From: Psettodes erumei
Lineage: Eukaryota > Chordata > Actinopteri > Pleuronectiformes > Psettodidae
Direction: 5' to 3'
DNA length: 64,000 nt
Assembly: GCA_016785225.1 (NCBI GenBank)
Contig: JAFBJZ010000623.1
Span: 1,898,501-1,962,500 of the forward strand
This document shows, in pieces, positions 62,620-64,000 of the stretch. The notes below the pieces were generated by a model. That model saw only the letters and a list, made by a program, of their open reading frames with translations. It was not told where the DNA came from and made no database searches. Each line of letters begins with the position of its first letter. Position 1 is the first letter of the stretch. Both the position numbers and the translations under genes were made by a program.

Positions 62620-63314
62620 CGAAACAAATTTTGAGGTAAACTTGTTCAGTCTTACATTTCATCCAGCCCTATTTTCTTGTTTCTTTCAATGCAAGTCATT
62701 CCTTGTCCCTGAGTTTGCACCACATTAAATTGTTCATTGCAAGCTCTTGTTATGAACTCTCCTATATAGTTCATGTGTGGCACCAGAGTACTCTGTCTCC
62801 CTCTTGTTGCGATCTCTGAAAGCAGGTTATGTCTTGCCTTCCCCATGCTACTTCTGTCCCTTATAAACACCATTGTCACTAACTGCACTTTTGACATCGA
62901 TGCTACCTTACTTACTTACTGCCTCTTCTGTGGTTCTTCAATATTTTCTTCCTTTCATTAACAGCACATGAATAGTGGTCCCCCACTGCTTAGATGCACA
63001 CACACCCTAAAACAACTTACAAGCTTAATTTCATAATTTGATTTTGTGACAGCTCTCTAATCATTGATGGCCAAAAATTTCAAGAGCAAAGGTTTTGCTG
63101 TTTGCCACAGCTACTGAAGCAGGTATTAGTTGAAGTACTGCATGTTCCATATTTCATCACTGATGAAACGATTTCCCTTTACCTGCAGCCATGTGTTCAG
63201 TACTGGCCGGAGCCTGGTTTACAGCAGTATGGGCCCATGGAAGTGGAATTTCTGTCCATGTCAGCAGACGAGGATGTCATCACTCGTCTGTTTCGGGTCA
63301 AGAACGTCACCAGG
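2751..63314 (+). CDS. ptpru: PTPRU receptor-type tyrosine phosphatase, partial gene (26 exons in window)
   Basis: Joining 26 exons with GT-AG boundaries gives one uninterrupted frame of about 1,263 codons (3,791 nt). Domain order is MAM (C-terminal part), Ig, four FN3 repeats, transmembrane helix, juxtamembrane segment, phosphatase D1 and the start of D2. This is the R2B family plan. Sequence points to PTPRU rather than PTPRM, PTPRK or PTPRT: the segment reading [20 protein letters not shown], the WPE loop, the [11 protein letters not shown] stretch and the transmembrane sequence. Mammalian PTPRU is about 1,446 residues, so roughly 75 N-terminal and 110-130 C-terminal residues lie outside the window. 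R2B receptors are homophilic cell-adhesion molecules at cell contacts. PTPRU is linked to catenin and junction signalling, and the zebrafish orthologue RPTP-psi to Delta/Notch signalling in somitogenesis. D1 carries pseudophosphatase signatures. Teleosts can hold two copies of such genes, so an a/b paralogue label cannot be assigned. Confidence 0.95.
4746..4797 (-). repeat. Teleost dispersed repeat end ('agggatgcaccgat' type), fragment
   Basis: Read on the minus strand this begins cagggatgcaccaatacc and continues with a 'gtatcggggatcggcccc' stretch. That is the terminal block of a repeat common in fish genomes, possibly a hAT-like non-autonomous transposon. Only about 50 bp is recognisable. 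The family label is from memory. Confidence 0.5.
10761..10789. repeat. TG-rich microsatellite
   Basis: Imperfect tatgtgtatgtgtgtgcgtg-type dinucleotide repeat within an intron. Confidence 0.8.
11517..11598 (+). CDS. ptpru: ptpru exon: end of MAM domain
   Basis: 82 nt, phase 0 in and phase 1 out. It encodes the closing MAM strands, reading [19 protein letters not shown] then IMVLNYPC. The terminal Cys is the conserved MAM Cys before the Ig domain. Acceptor is ttttgcag and donor is a full gtaagt consensus. Length matches the family exon of 82 nt as I recall it. Confidence 0.96.
11599..14096 (+). other. Intron, 2.5 kb
   Basis: No gene or clear mobile element seen. A G-rich run (ggtggtggtggtgttggggggg) lies near 11670-11692 and a T-rich tract near 13770-13800. 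Confidence 0.7.
14097..14212 (+). CDS. ptpru: ptpru exon: Ig-like domain, first half
   Basis: 116 nt, phase 1 in and phase 0 out. It encodes [20 protein letters not shown] followed by [18 protein letters not shown]. The Cys of FQC is the first Ig-fold cysteine, and N-A-T is a glycosylation sequon. The codon split by the preceding intron gives Tyr. Acceptor is tctttag and donor is gtcagt. Confidence 0.96.
14213..17440 (+). other. Intron, 3.2 kb
   Basis: No coding exon seen. Holds a T-run near 15191-15207, a TG-rich microsatellite at about 16907-16935 and a short TA-rich stretch near 16985-17000. Several 60-100-residue open frames have no family resemblance. Confidence 0.7.
17441..17615 (+). 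CDS. ptpru: ptpru exon: Ig-like domain, second half
   Basis: 175 nt, phase 0 in and phase 1 out. It encodes [20 protein letters not shown] and later [19 protein letters not shown], ending FAELVVK. D-x-x-x-Y-R-C carries the second Ig cysteine. Acceptor is gctttccag and donor is gtaaac. The Ig domain of R2B receptors contributes to homophilic binding. Confidence 0.96.
17616..19956 (+). other. Intron, 2.3 kb
   Basis: Nothing coding or clearly mobile is seen. An imperfect caa repeat (acaacaacaacaacaa) precedes the next acceptor at about 19910-19925. Confidence 0.65.
19957..20250 (+). CDS. ptpru: ptpru exon: fibronectin III repeat 1
   Basis: 294 nt, phase 1 in and out, so a complete FN3 module on one exon. 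Motifs include [20 protein letters not shown], the conserved [20 protein letters not shown] and [17 protein letters not shown]. The W-x-L-x-P-x-T-x-Y pattern is the FN3 F-strand signature. Acceptor is ctctgacag and donor is gtgaac. Confidence 0.97.
21659..21885 (+). mobile_element. Degraded non-autonomous repeat, 'agggctgcaactaac' family (probably hAT-like MITE)
   Basis: It starts tagggctgcaactaacaagt, continues with gatattcagcttactttct, and near its far end has ttatcaaaatagataatctt and tattttaatagt. These blocks occur in the same order in a repeat found widely in percomorph fishes. The expected complementary terminus (ttgcagccct) is missing or eroded, so this is an old copy. Superfamily assignment is from memory and should be tested against a repeat library. 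Confidence 0.65.
23934..23955. repeat. Abutting A-run and T-run (perfect short inverted repeat)
   Basis: About 13 A followed directly by about 9 T in the middle of an intron. It may be a microsatellite or the poly-A tail of an old insertion; no flanking element was recognised. Confidence 0.6.
25881..26198 (+). CDS. ptpru: ptpru exon: fibronectin III repeat 2
   Basis: 318 nt, phase 1 in and out. It encodes [20 protein letters not shown], then [18 protein letters not shown], then [20 protein letters not shown] with FQTEED at the end. Three sequons are visible (N-L-T, N-T-T, N-A-S). A Gly-rich loop ([10 protein letters not shown]) is present where mammalian PTPRU has a shorter Gly-Ser segment. 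Acceptor is ctcccag and donor is gtaagt. Confidence 0.97.
26304..26910 (+). mobile_element. Non-autonomous DNA transposon relic with CAGTGGTGG ends (hAT-like)
   Basis: The left end is cagtggtggtacatttcctc and the right end is ttacttaagtaaaaggc...gccaccactg. The outer nine bases are exact reverse complements (CAGTGGTGG / CCACCACTG). The interior holds blocks well known in fish repeats, such as cattttatgctactttgtac and ttctactccatt. Tol2-type hAT elements start with a similar cag(a/t)ggtg sequence. The 8-bp flanks (ttttgaat left, taatgact right) do not match, so the target-site duplication is eroded or absent. No transposase frame is present. Confidence 0.72.
27701..27737. repeat. TA/CA microsatellite
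   Basis: About 14 TA units followed by acatacacaca. Intronic. Confidence 0.85.
28311..28420 (+). CDS. ptpru: ptpru exon: fibronectin III repeat 3, first half
   Basis: 110 nt, phase 1 in and phase 0 out. It encodes [20 protein letters not shown] and [16 protein letters not shown]. The W-x-x-P-x-x-P-N-G-x-I-x-x-Y pattern is the FN3 B-C strand signature. Acceptor is ttcttacag and donor is gtgagc. Confidence 0.96.
28421..30711 (+). other. Intron, 2.3 kb
   Basis: No gene found. Contains an A-run of 19 bases at 28936-28954. The rest is AT-rich unique-looking sequence. Confidence 0.65.
30712..30913 (+). CDS. ptpru: ptpru exon: fibronectin III repeat 3, second half
   Basis: 202 nt, phase 0 in and phase 1 out. 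It encodes [20 protein letters not shown], then [20 protein letters not shown], then [15 protein letters not shown]. The L-H-P-G-T-T-Y motif is the FN3 F-strand. Sequons are N-E-T and N-I-S. The donor is the weak gtatat. The acceptor is acaacag after a T-rich tract. Confidence 0.96.
30914..32403 (+). other. Intron, 1.5 kb
   Basis: No exon, RNA gene or clear repeat recognised. The splice donor at its left edge (gtatatcc) is the weakest in the gene. Confidence 0.65.
32404..32506 (+). CDS. ptpru: ptpru exon: fibronectin III repeat 4, first part
   Basis: 103 nt, phase 1 in and phase 2 out. It encodes [20 protein letters not shown] and [15 protein letters not shown]. Acceptor is gtccccag and donor is gtgagg. 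A 92-nt intron follows, the shortest in the window. Confidence 0.96.
32507..32598 (+). other. 92-nt intron within FN3 repeat 4
   Basis: Bounded by gtgagg and gtgtccag. If retained, the reading frame meets a stop immediately (GTC AGG TGA), so unspliced message would end in the ectodomain. The open frame running through it into the next exon is in the downstream frame only. Confidence 0.85.
32599..32872 (+). CDS. ptpru: ptpru exon: fibronectin III repeat 4 with furin-type cleavage site
   Basis: 274 nt, phase 2 in and phase 0 out. It encodes [20 protein letters not shown], later [20 protein letters not shown] and [23 protein letters not shown] at 32636-32647 fits the furin consensus (K/R-x-K/R-R). 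It sits where mammalian R2B receptors are cut by proprotein convertase into two non-covalently linked subunits. N-H-T is a sequon. Donor is gtgagt. Confidence 0.96.
32636..32647 (+). other. Predicted furin/proprotein convertase cleavage motif (K-V-K-R)
   Basis: Four codons aaa gtg aag agg, followed by Glu-Leu-Gly. Position in FN3 repeat 4 corresponds to the basic cleavage site of other R2B receptors (R-L-R-R in human PTPRU, from memory). Cleavage itself is inferred. Confidence 0.7.
34259..34300 (+). other. Strong G-quadruplex motif
   Basis: Six G-runs of 3 to 7 bases separated by one- to three-base loops (AGC, AGC, C, A, AGT). It lies on the coding strand, so it would also be present in the pre-mRNA. 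Confidence 0.8.
34394..34469 (-). repeat. Possible tRNA-derived SINE head
   Basis: On the minus strand the segment reads gaatggttagggcatatgcc and later aggttcctggtttgactacc. These resemble RNA polymerase III A-box and B-box sequences of tRNA-derived SINEs. It is too diverged to fold as a functional tRNA. Family not identified. Confidence 0.4.
37364..37400 (+). CDS. ptpru: ptpru exon: membrane-proximal stalk, 37 nt
   Basis: Phase 0 in and phase 1 out. It encodes [12 protein letters not shown], matching the short constitutive exon of the family just outside the membrane. Acceptor is ctctttcag and donor is gtaatt. Confidence 0.94.
37401..40559 (+). other. Intron, 3.2 kb
   Basis: No coding exon or clear mobile element seen. 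An A-rich interrupted run (aaaaaaaaacaaaaaaaaac) is at about 39245-39263 and T-runs precede the next exon at about 40143-40154. Confidence 0.65.
40560..40698 (+). CDS. ptpru: ptpru exon: transmembrane helix
   Basis: 139 nt, phase 1 in and phase 2 out. It encodes [19 protein letters not shown], then a 25-residue hydrophobic segment at 40616-40690 rich in Gly, Leu, Val and Ile, then K-K-G. The [11 protein letters not shown] core is typical of PTPRU. Basic residues after the helix give an inside-C orientation. Acceptor is gcttctag and donor is gtaaac. Confidence 0.97.
40699..41691 (+). other. Intron, 1.0 kb, upstream of the 24-nt microexon
   Basis: Its 3' end is a long pyrimidine tract (from about 41650) that contains two TGC motifs at 41669-41671 and 41678-41680, just ahead of the microexon acceptor. 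Nothing else recognised. Confidence 0.75.
41692..41715 (+). CDS. ptpru: ptpru 24-nt juxtamembrane microexon (probably alternative)
   Basis: Phase 2 in and phase 2 out, so it can be skipped without changing frame. Inclusion gives [14 protein letters not shown]; skipping gives K-K-G-K-P-V-N-M. Human PTPRU has R-D-H-Y-A-Y-S-Y-Y-P at the same place (from memory) and also isoforms without it. The encoded stretch has four tyrosines right under the membrane. Acceptor is tcttaccag and donor is gtaagt. UGC motifs upstream resemble those used by the neural microexon factor SRRM4. Confidence 0.93.
41980..42134 (+). CDS. ptpru: ptpru exon: juxtamembrane segment, first part
   Basis: 155 nt, phase 2 in and phase 1 out. 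It encodes [20 protein letters not shown], then [20 protein letters not shown] and [10 protein letters not shown]. The [14 protein letters not shown] block is a conserved R2B juxtamembrane motif. Acceptor is tttaacag and donor is gtaaga. The intron before it is only 264 nt. Confidence 0.96.
42135..42723 (+). other. Intron, 0.6 kb
   Basis: No optional juxtamembrane exon of the PTPRM/PTPRK kind is recognised here. Otherwise featureless. Confidence 0.65.
42724..42911 (+). CDS. ptpru: ptpru exon: juxtamembrane wedge leading into D1
   Basis: 188 nt, phase 1 in and phase 0 out. It encodes [19 protein letters not shown], then [20 protein letters not shown] and [16 protein letters not shown]. The tail is the helix-turn-helix wedge that begins each RPTP D1 domain. 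The [12 protein letters not shown] segment matches PTPRU closely and differs from PTPRM (C-E-G-T-E-S-P-Y-Q-T). Acceptor is ggttcag and donor is gtgaga. Confidence 0.97.
43020..43205 (+). repeat. Teleost dispersed repeat ('gaaaacgtttcacctctcatcc' type)
   Basis: Contains caactggacttggttatagg, tctttgaaaacgtttcacct and ctcatccaaaaggcttcatc in order. This combination recurs in many fish genomes as a transposon-derived repeat. Class is uncertain and borders are approximate. Confidence 0.6.
43895..44090 (+). repeat. Probable degraded teleost repeat ('catccattcatccactttct' type)
   Basis: Begins ttcatccattcatccacttt, then cttgattgggttaaggtcac and aggagg, and further on gtgacctgggaacctcttta. The order resembles a common fish repeat with a catccatccattttct start. 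It is heavily diverged, so the identification is tentative. Confidence 0.45.
46080..46800 (+). mobile_element. Degraded LINE fragment (reverse transcriptase C-terminal region)
   Basis: Three forward frames together show the tail of a non-LTR reverse transcriptase. At 46108 the frame reads [19 protein letters not shown]. At 46420 it reads V-M-D-Y-G-D-L then a stop. In a shifted frame from 46442 it reads [19 protein letters not shown] and then R-F-I-T-G-D with H-H-C. Stops and frameshifts break it throughout, so it is dead. The motifs are those of L2/CR1/Rex1-like fish LINEs; the exact clade is not certain. It stops just before a TA microsatellite. Confidence 0.75.
46832..46908. repeat. Long TA microsatellite
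   Basis: About 38 uninterrupted TA units, the longest simple repeat in the window. It directly follows the LINE fragment and may have grown from the element's 3' tail. Expected to be length-polymorphic. Confidence 0.95.
47748..47771. repeat. TG microsatellite
   Basis: Run of tgtgtgtg units with one cg interruption in an intron. Confidence 0.8.
48289..48361 (+). CDS. ptpru: ptpru exon: start of phosphatase D1 core, altered phosphotyrosine loop
   Basis: 73 nt, phase 0 in and phase 1 out. It encodes [20 protein letters not shown] then T-L-L-G. In active R2B phosphatases this region reads K-N-R-Y-G-N-I-I before A-Y-D, which forms the phosphotyrosine-recognition loop. Here that motif is absent and replaced by a Lys-rich stretch, as in mammalian PTPRU. 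Acceptor is tcctgcag and donor is gtaagt. Confidence 0.95.
48469..48545 (+). CDS. ptpru: ptpru exon: D1, Y-I-N-A-N-Y-I-D motif
   Basis: 77 nt, phase 1 in and phase 0 out. It encodes [20 protein letters not shown] then N-A-N-Y-I-D, the conserved PTP motif. It follows a 107-nt intron. Acceptor is cttggtcag and donor is gtgagt. Confidence 0.96.
48546..51425 (+). other. Intron, 2.9 kb, upstream of the 18-nt microexon
   Basis: No other exon or recognised mobile element. It ends in a pyrimidine-rich stretch (51381-51413) and the acceptor gtgtag. Confidence 0.65.
51426..51443 (+). CDS. ptpru: ptpru 18-nt microexon inside D1 (candidate, probably alternative)
   Basis: The 18 nt encode I-R-I-N-R-E. 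They are flanked by a pyrimidine-rich tract and tag acceptor on the left and a perfect gtaagt donor on the right. Phase is 0 on both sides, with no stop. It would fit between N-Y-I-D and G-Y-H-R-S-N. I recall the same six residues at this point in mammalian PTPRU, which supports it, but that recollection needs checking. It is too short for ORF-based gene finders. Skipping leaves the ordinary Y-I-D-G-Y junction. Confidence 0.78.
51444..53030 (+). other. Intron, 1.6 kb
   Basis: No further exon seen. Contains an interrupted A-run at about 51928-51951 and a run of ten G at about 52515-52524. Confidence 0.65.
53031..53067 (+). CDS. ptpru: ptpru exon: D1, 37 nt
   Basis: Phase 0 in and phase 1 out. 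It encodes [12 protein letters not shown], the conserved R2B D1 segment leading to Q-G-P. Acceptor is ctcttccag and donor is gtgagt. Confidence 0.95.
53068..54334 (+). other. Intron, 1.3 kb
   Basis: A TG microsatellite lies at 53097-53115 just inside the donor. A CT-repeat polypyrimidine tract (54312-54327) precedes the next acceptor. Nothing else seen. Confidence 0.7.
54335..54432 (+). CDS. ptpru: ptpru exon: D1 core
   Basis: 98 nt, phase 1 in and phase 0 out. It encodes [20 protein letters not shown] and [22 protein letters not shown] is a conserved PTP-domain motif. The acceptor ctag follows a tract of tc repeats. Donor is gtaagt. Confidence 0.96.
54433..56125 (+). other. Intron, 1.7 kb
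   Basis: Featureless AT-rich intron. It ends in the unusual purine-rich acceptor ttttaaaaag, with the pyrimidine run a few bases further upstream. Confidence 0.65.
56126..56242 (+). CDS. ptpru: ptpru exon: D1 core, K-Y-W-P-D-D
   Basis: 117 nt, phase 0 in and out. It encodes [20 protein letters not shown] and [19 protein letters not shown]. The acceptor is atypical (aaaaag), but the reading frame and conservation on both sides fix the boundary. Donor is gtgagt. Confidence 0.95.
56243..57232 (+). other. Intron, 1.0 kb
   Basis: Contains a G-quadruplex motif at 57085-57101, about 130 bp upstream of the WPE-loop exon. No repeat element or exon recognised. Confidence 0.7.
57085..57101 (+). other. 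G-quadruplex motif
   Basis: ggggtggggtggggggg gives G4, G4 and G7 runs separated by single T, which is enough for a short-loop quadruplex. On the coding strand of an intron. Confidence 0.7.
57233..57387 (+). CDS. ptpru: ptpru exon: D1 WPE loop and catalytic Cys
   Basis: 155 nt, phase 0 in and phase 2 out. It encodes [20 protein letters not shown], then [19 protein letters not shown] and GPVVVHC plus a split Ser. The WPD-loop aspartate, the general acid of active PTPs, is Glu here (gag at 57287-57289), as in mammalian PTPRU. The P-loop Cys is tgc at 57383-57385, so the nucleophile is retained. The P-loop is divided by the following intron right after Cys-Ser. Donor is gtaacg. Confidence 0.97.
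57388..57872 (+). other. Intron, 0.5 kb, splitting the D1 P-loop
   Basis: Interrupts the signature motif within the Ser codon after Cys. Contains a T-run at about 57733-57746. Nothing else seen. Confidence 0.75.
57873..58008 (+). CDS. ptpru: ptpru exon: D1 P-loop remainder with unusual Val
   Basis: 136 nt, phase 2 in and phase 0 out. It encodes [19 protein letters not shown], then [20 protein letters not shown] and M-I-Q-T-E. The full signature is [10 protein letters not shown]. The residue two after Cys is Val (gtg 57874-57876), where active R2B domains have Ala. Human PTPRU has Ala here but Thr two positions later (from memory). The P-loop Arg is cgc at 57886-57888. The Q-loop Gln (I-Q-T-E) is kept. 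Acceptor is gcattccag and donor is gtcagg. Confidence 0.97.
58009..58724 (+). other. Intron, 0.7 kb
   Basis: No repeat or exon recognised. Confidence 0.65.
58725..58874 (+). CDS. ptpru: ptpru exon: end of D1 and D1-D2 linker
   Basis: 150 nt, phase 0 in and out. It encodes [20 protein letters not shown], then [20 protein letters not shown] and R-E-E-F-Q. These are the last helix of D1 and the short linker to D2. Acceptor is cctttcag and donor is gtcagt. Confidence 0.97.
58875..60463 (+). other. Intron, 1.6 kb
   Basis: Contains an imperfect actactcctcctactgctac repeat near 59133-59153. Otherwise no gene or mobile element recognised. Confidence 0.65.
60464..60778 (+). CDS. ptpru: ptpru exon: first part of phosphatase D2
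   Basis: 315 nt, phase 0 in and out. It encodes [20 protein letters not shown], then [40 protein letters not shown] and [15 protein letters not shown]2 begins with the K-N-R-S-M motif and Y-I-N-A-A. D2 of RPTPs is normally regulatory rather than catalytic. The usual Cys of P-D-R-C-L-P is Ala here (P-D-R-A-L-A). The exon may correspond to two mammalian exons (174 + 141 nt). Acceptor is attcacag and donor is gtgagg. Confidence 0.96.
60779..63188 (+). other. Intron, 2.4 kb
   Basis: Contains an ataa trinucleotide microsatellite at 62563-62618. No exon or mobile element recognised. Confidence 0.7.
62563..62618. repeat. TAA/ATA trinucleotide microsatellite
   Basis: About 16 uninterrupted ata-type units with tgataatga interruptions at the edges. 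Confidence 0.93.
63189..63314 (+). CDS. ptpru: ptpru exon: D2, second part in window
   Basis: 126 nt, phase 0 in and out. It encodes [20 protein letters not shown] and [19 protein letters not shown] with V-T-R. It matches the 42-residue D2 exon of the family. Acceptor is tacctgcag and donor is gtaagt. The D2 P-loop (H-C-L-N-G-G-G-R-S-G in mammals) and the C-terminus are not in this window. Confidence 0.97.
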
Positions 63315-64000
63315 GTAAGTCATTACTGCGCCAAAAAAGCCTGTTTAGGACATGTTGTTTCACTCAGTGGTATTTCACAAATGATAACTTGAACCTTATT
63401 AGAAATGCATTAGCTGTGGTCCCCACTGGTAATTCAGATGTGACATTTTACCTACAGTACATTTACAGCTGCCACCTGTAATGTGCATCTAAAAAGCGTG
63501 CACAGGTCATCAAAGTCAAAGTACTACAGGCTTGGCTGTAAAAAAAAAACTGTGTACCTTAGACCTTCAGATGATGTTGTGAATTCCTATACAACTTCTT
63601 GTACGTGCGCAAACTCTTGCATCAGGATGTGTGCCTCTGCATCTTTATCTGTCTATATTGCTTTCTTATGCATACACAACAACACTCCTCTAGTGTATGT
63701 CTCATGAGACACAGGAGGATGTCAAAGAAATACACTCCACAATGAATACACTGTAAAATATAGTCTGGAGATTTGTACTGAACATAATGACAGATCTGTA
63801 AAAAACTTCAAAATTCATAGACTGTATTATGCATACTACAAAGTACATTGATTTGCTATTTAGCGCTCCAAAAAAAATTTTAACCAGAGCCACCAGTGTT
63901 TCCATAAGGCATTTCTTTAGTGTGATACATATTATAGGAGCTTTCTCTCTATGAAAAACATGCGAGAAGCCCATTGACATGCATGCAATAAAGGTCAGTA
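63315..64000 (+). other. Downstream intron, 5' part
   Basis: The gene continues to the right. No further exon or repeat recognised before the window ends. Confidence 0.75.

Noticed and set aside
1..64000. CRISPR array, operon, phage or other prokaryotic-style system
   Set aside because: The whole window is spliced vertebrate gene and intron; no regularly spaced repeats or compact gene runs exist.

Overview
The window lies inside one large vertebrate gene on the + strand, from a ray-finned fish, probably a percomorph-like teleost. The evidence is canonical GT-AG introns, AT-rich intronic DNA, microsatellites, and repeats I recognise as typical of teleosts. Twenty-six coding exons joined in phase give about 1,263 codons. 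They read as a type IIB (R2B) receptor-type protein tyrosine phosphatase. Residue-level similarity to PTPRU (also called PCP-2, RPTP-psi or RPTP-pi) is much closer than to PTPRM, PTPRK or PTPRT, as judged from memory of the family. Both ends of the gene fall outside the window. The signal peptide and first MAM exon lie to the left, and the catalytic half of the second phosphatase domain lies to the right.

Layout. 1-2750 is the end of an upstream intron. 2751-11598 holds the rest of the MAM domain (2 exons). 14097-17615 holds the Ig domain (2 exons). 19957-32872 holds four fibronectin III repeats (6 exons). 37364-42911 holds the membrane-proximal stalk, transmembrane helix and juxtamembrane segment, including a 24-nt microexon. 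48289-58874 holds phosphatase domain D1 and the D1-D2 linker, including an 18-nt in-frame microexon. 60464-63314 holds the first part of D2. 63315-64000 is intron.

The most informative biology is in D1. The WPD loop reads WPE. The usual KNRYGN phosphotyrosine-recognition loop is absent. The P-loop keeps Cys and Arg but carries Val in place of the usual Ala (C-S-V-G-A-G-R). Mammalian PTPRU is described as a D1 pseudophosphatase. The fish gene shows the same first two lesions plus a different P-loop substitution. Two microexons allow the juxtamembrane segment and D1 itself to vary without changing frame. A furin-type K-V-K-R site sits in the fourth FN3 repeat.

The introns contain degraded mobile DNA: a 607-bp element with inverted CAGTGGTGG ends, a relic of the 'agggctgcaactaac' repeat, a broken LINE reverse-transcriptase fragment beside a long TA microsatellite, and other repeat pieces. 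They also contain two strong G-quadruplex motifs. I saw no second gene, RNA gene, CRISPR array or bacterial-style system.
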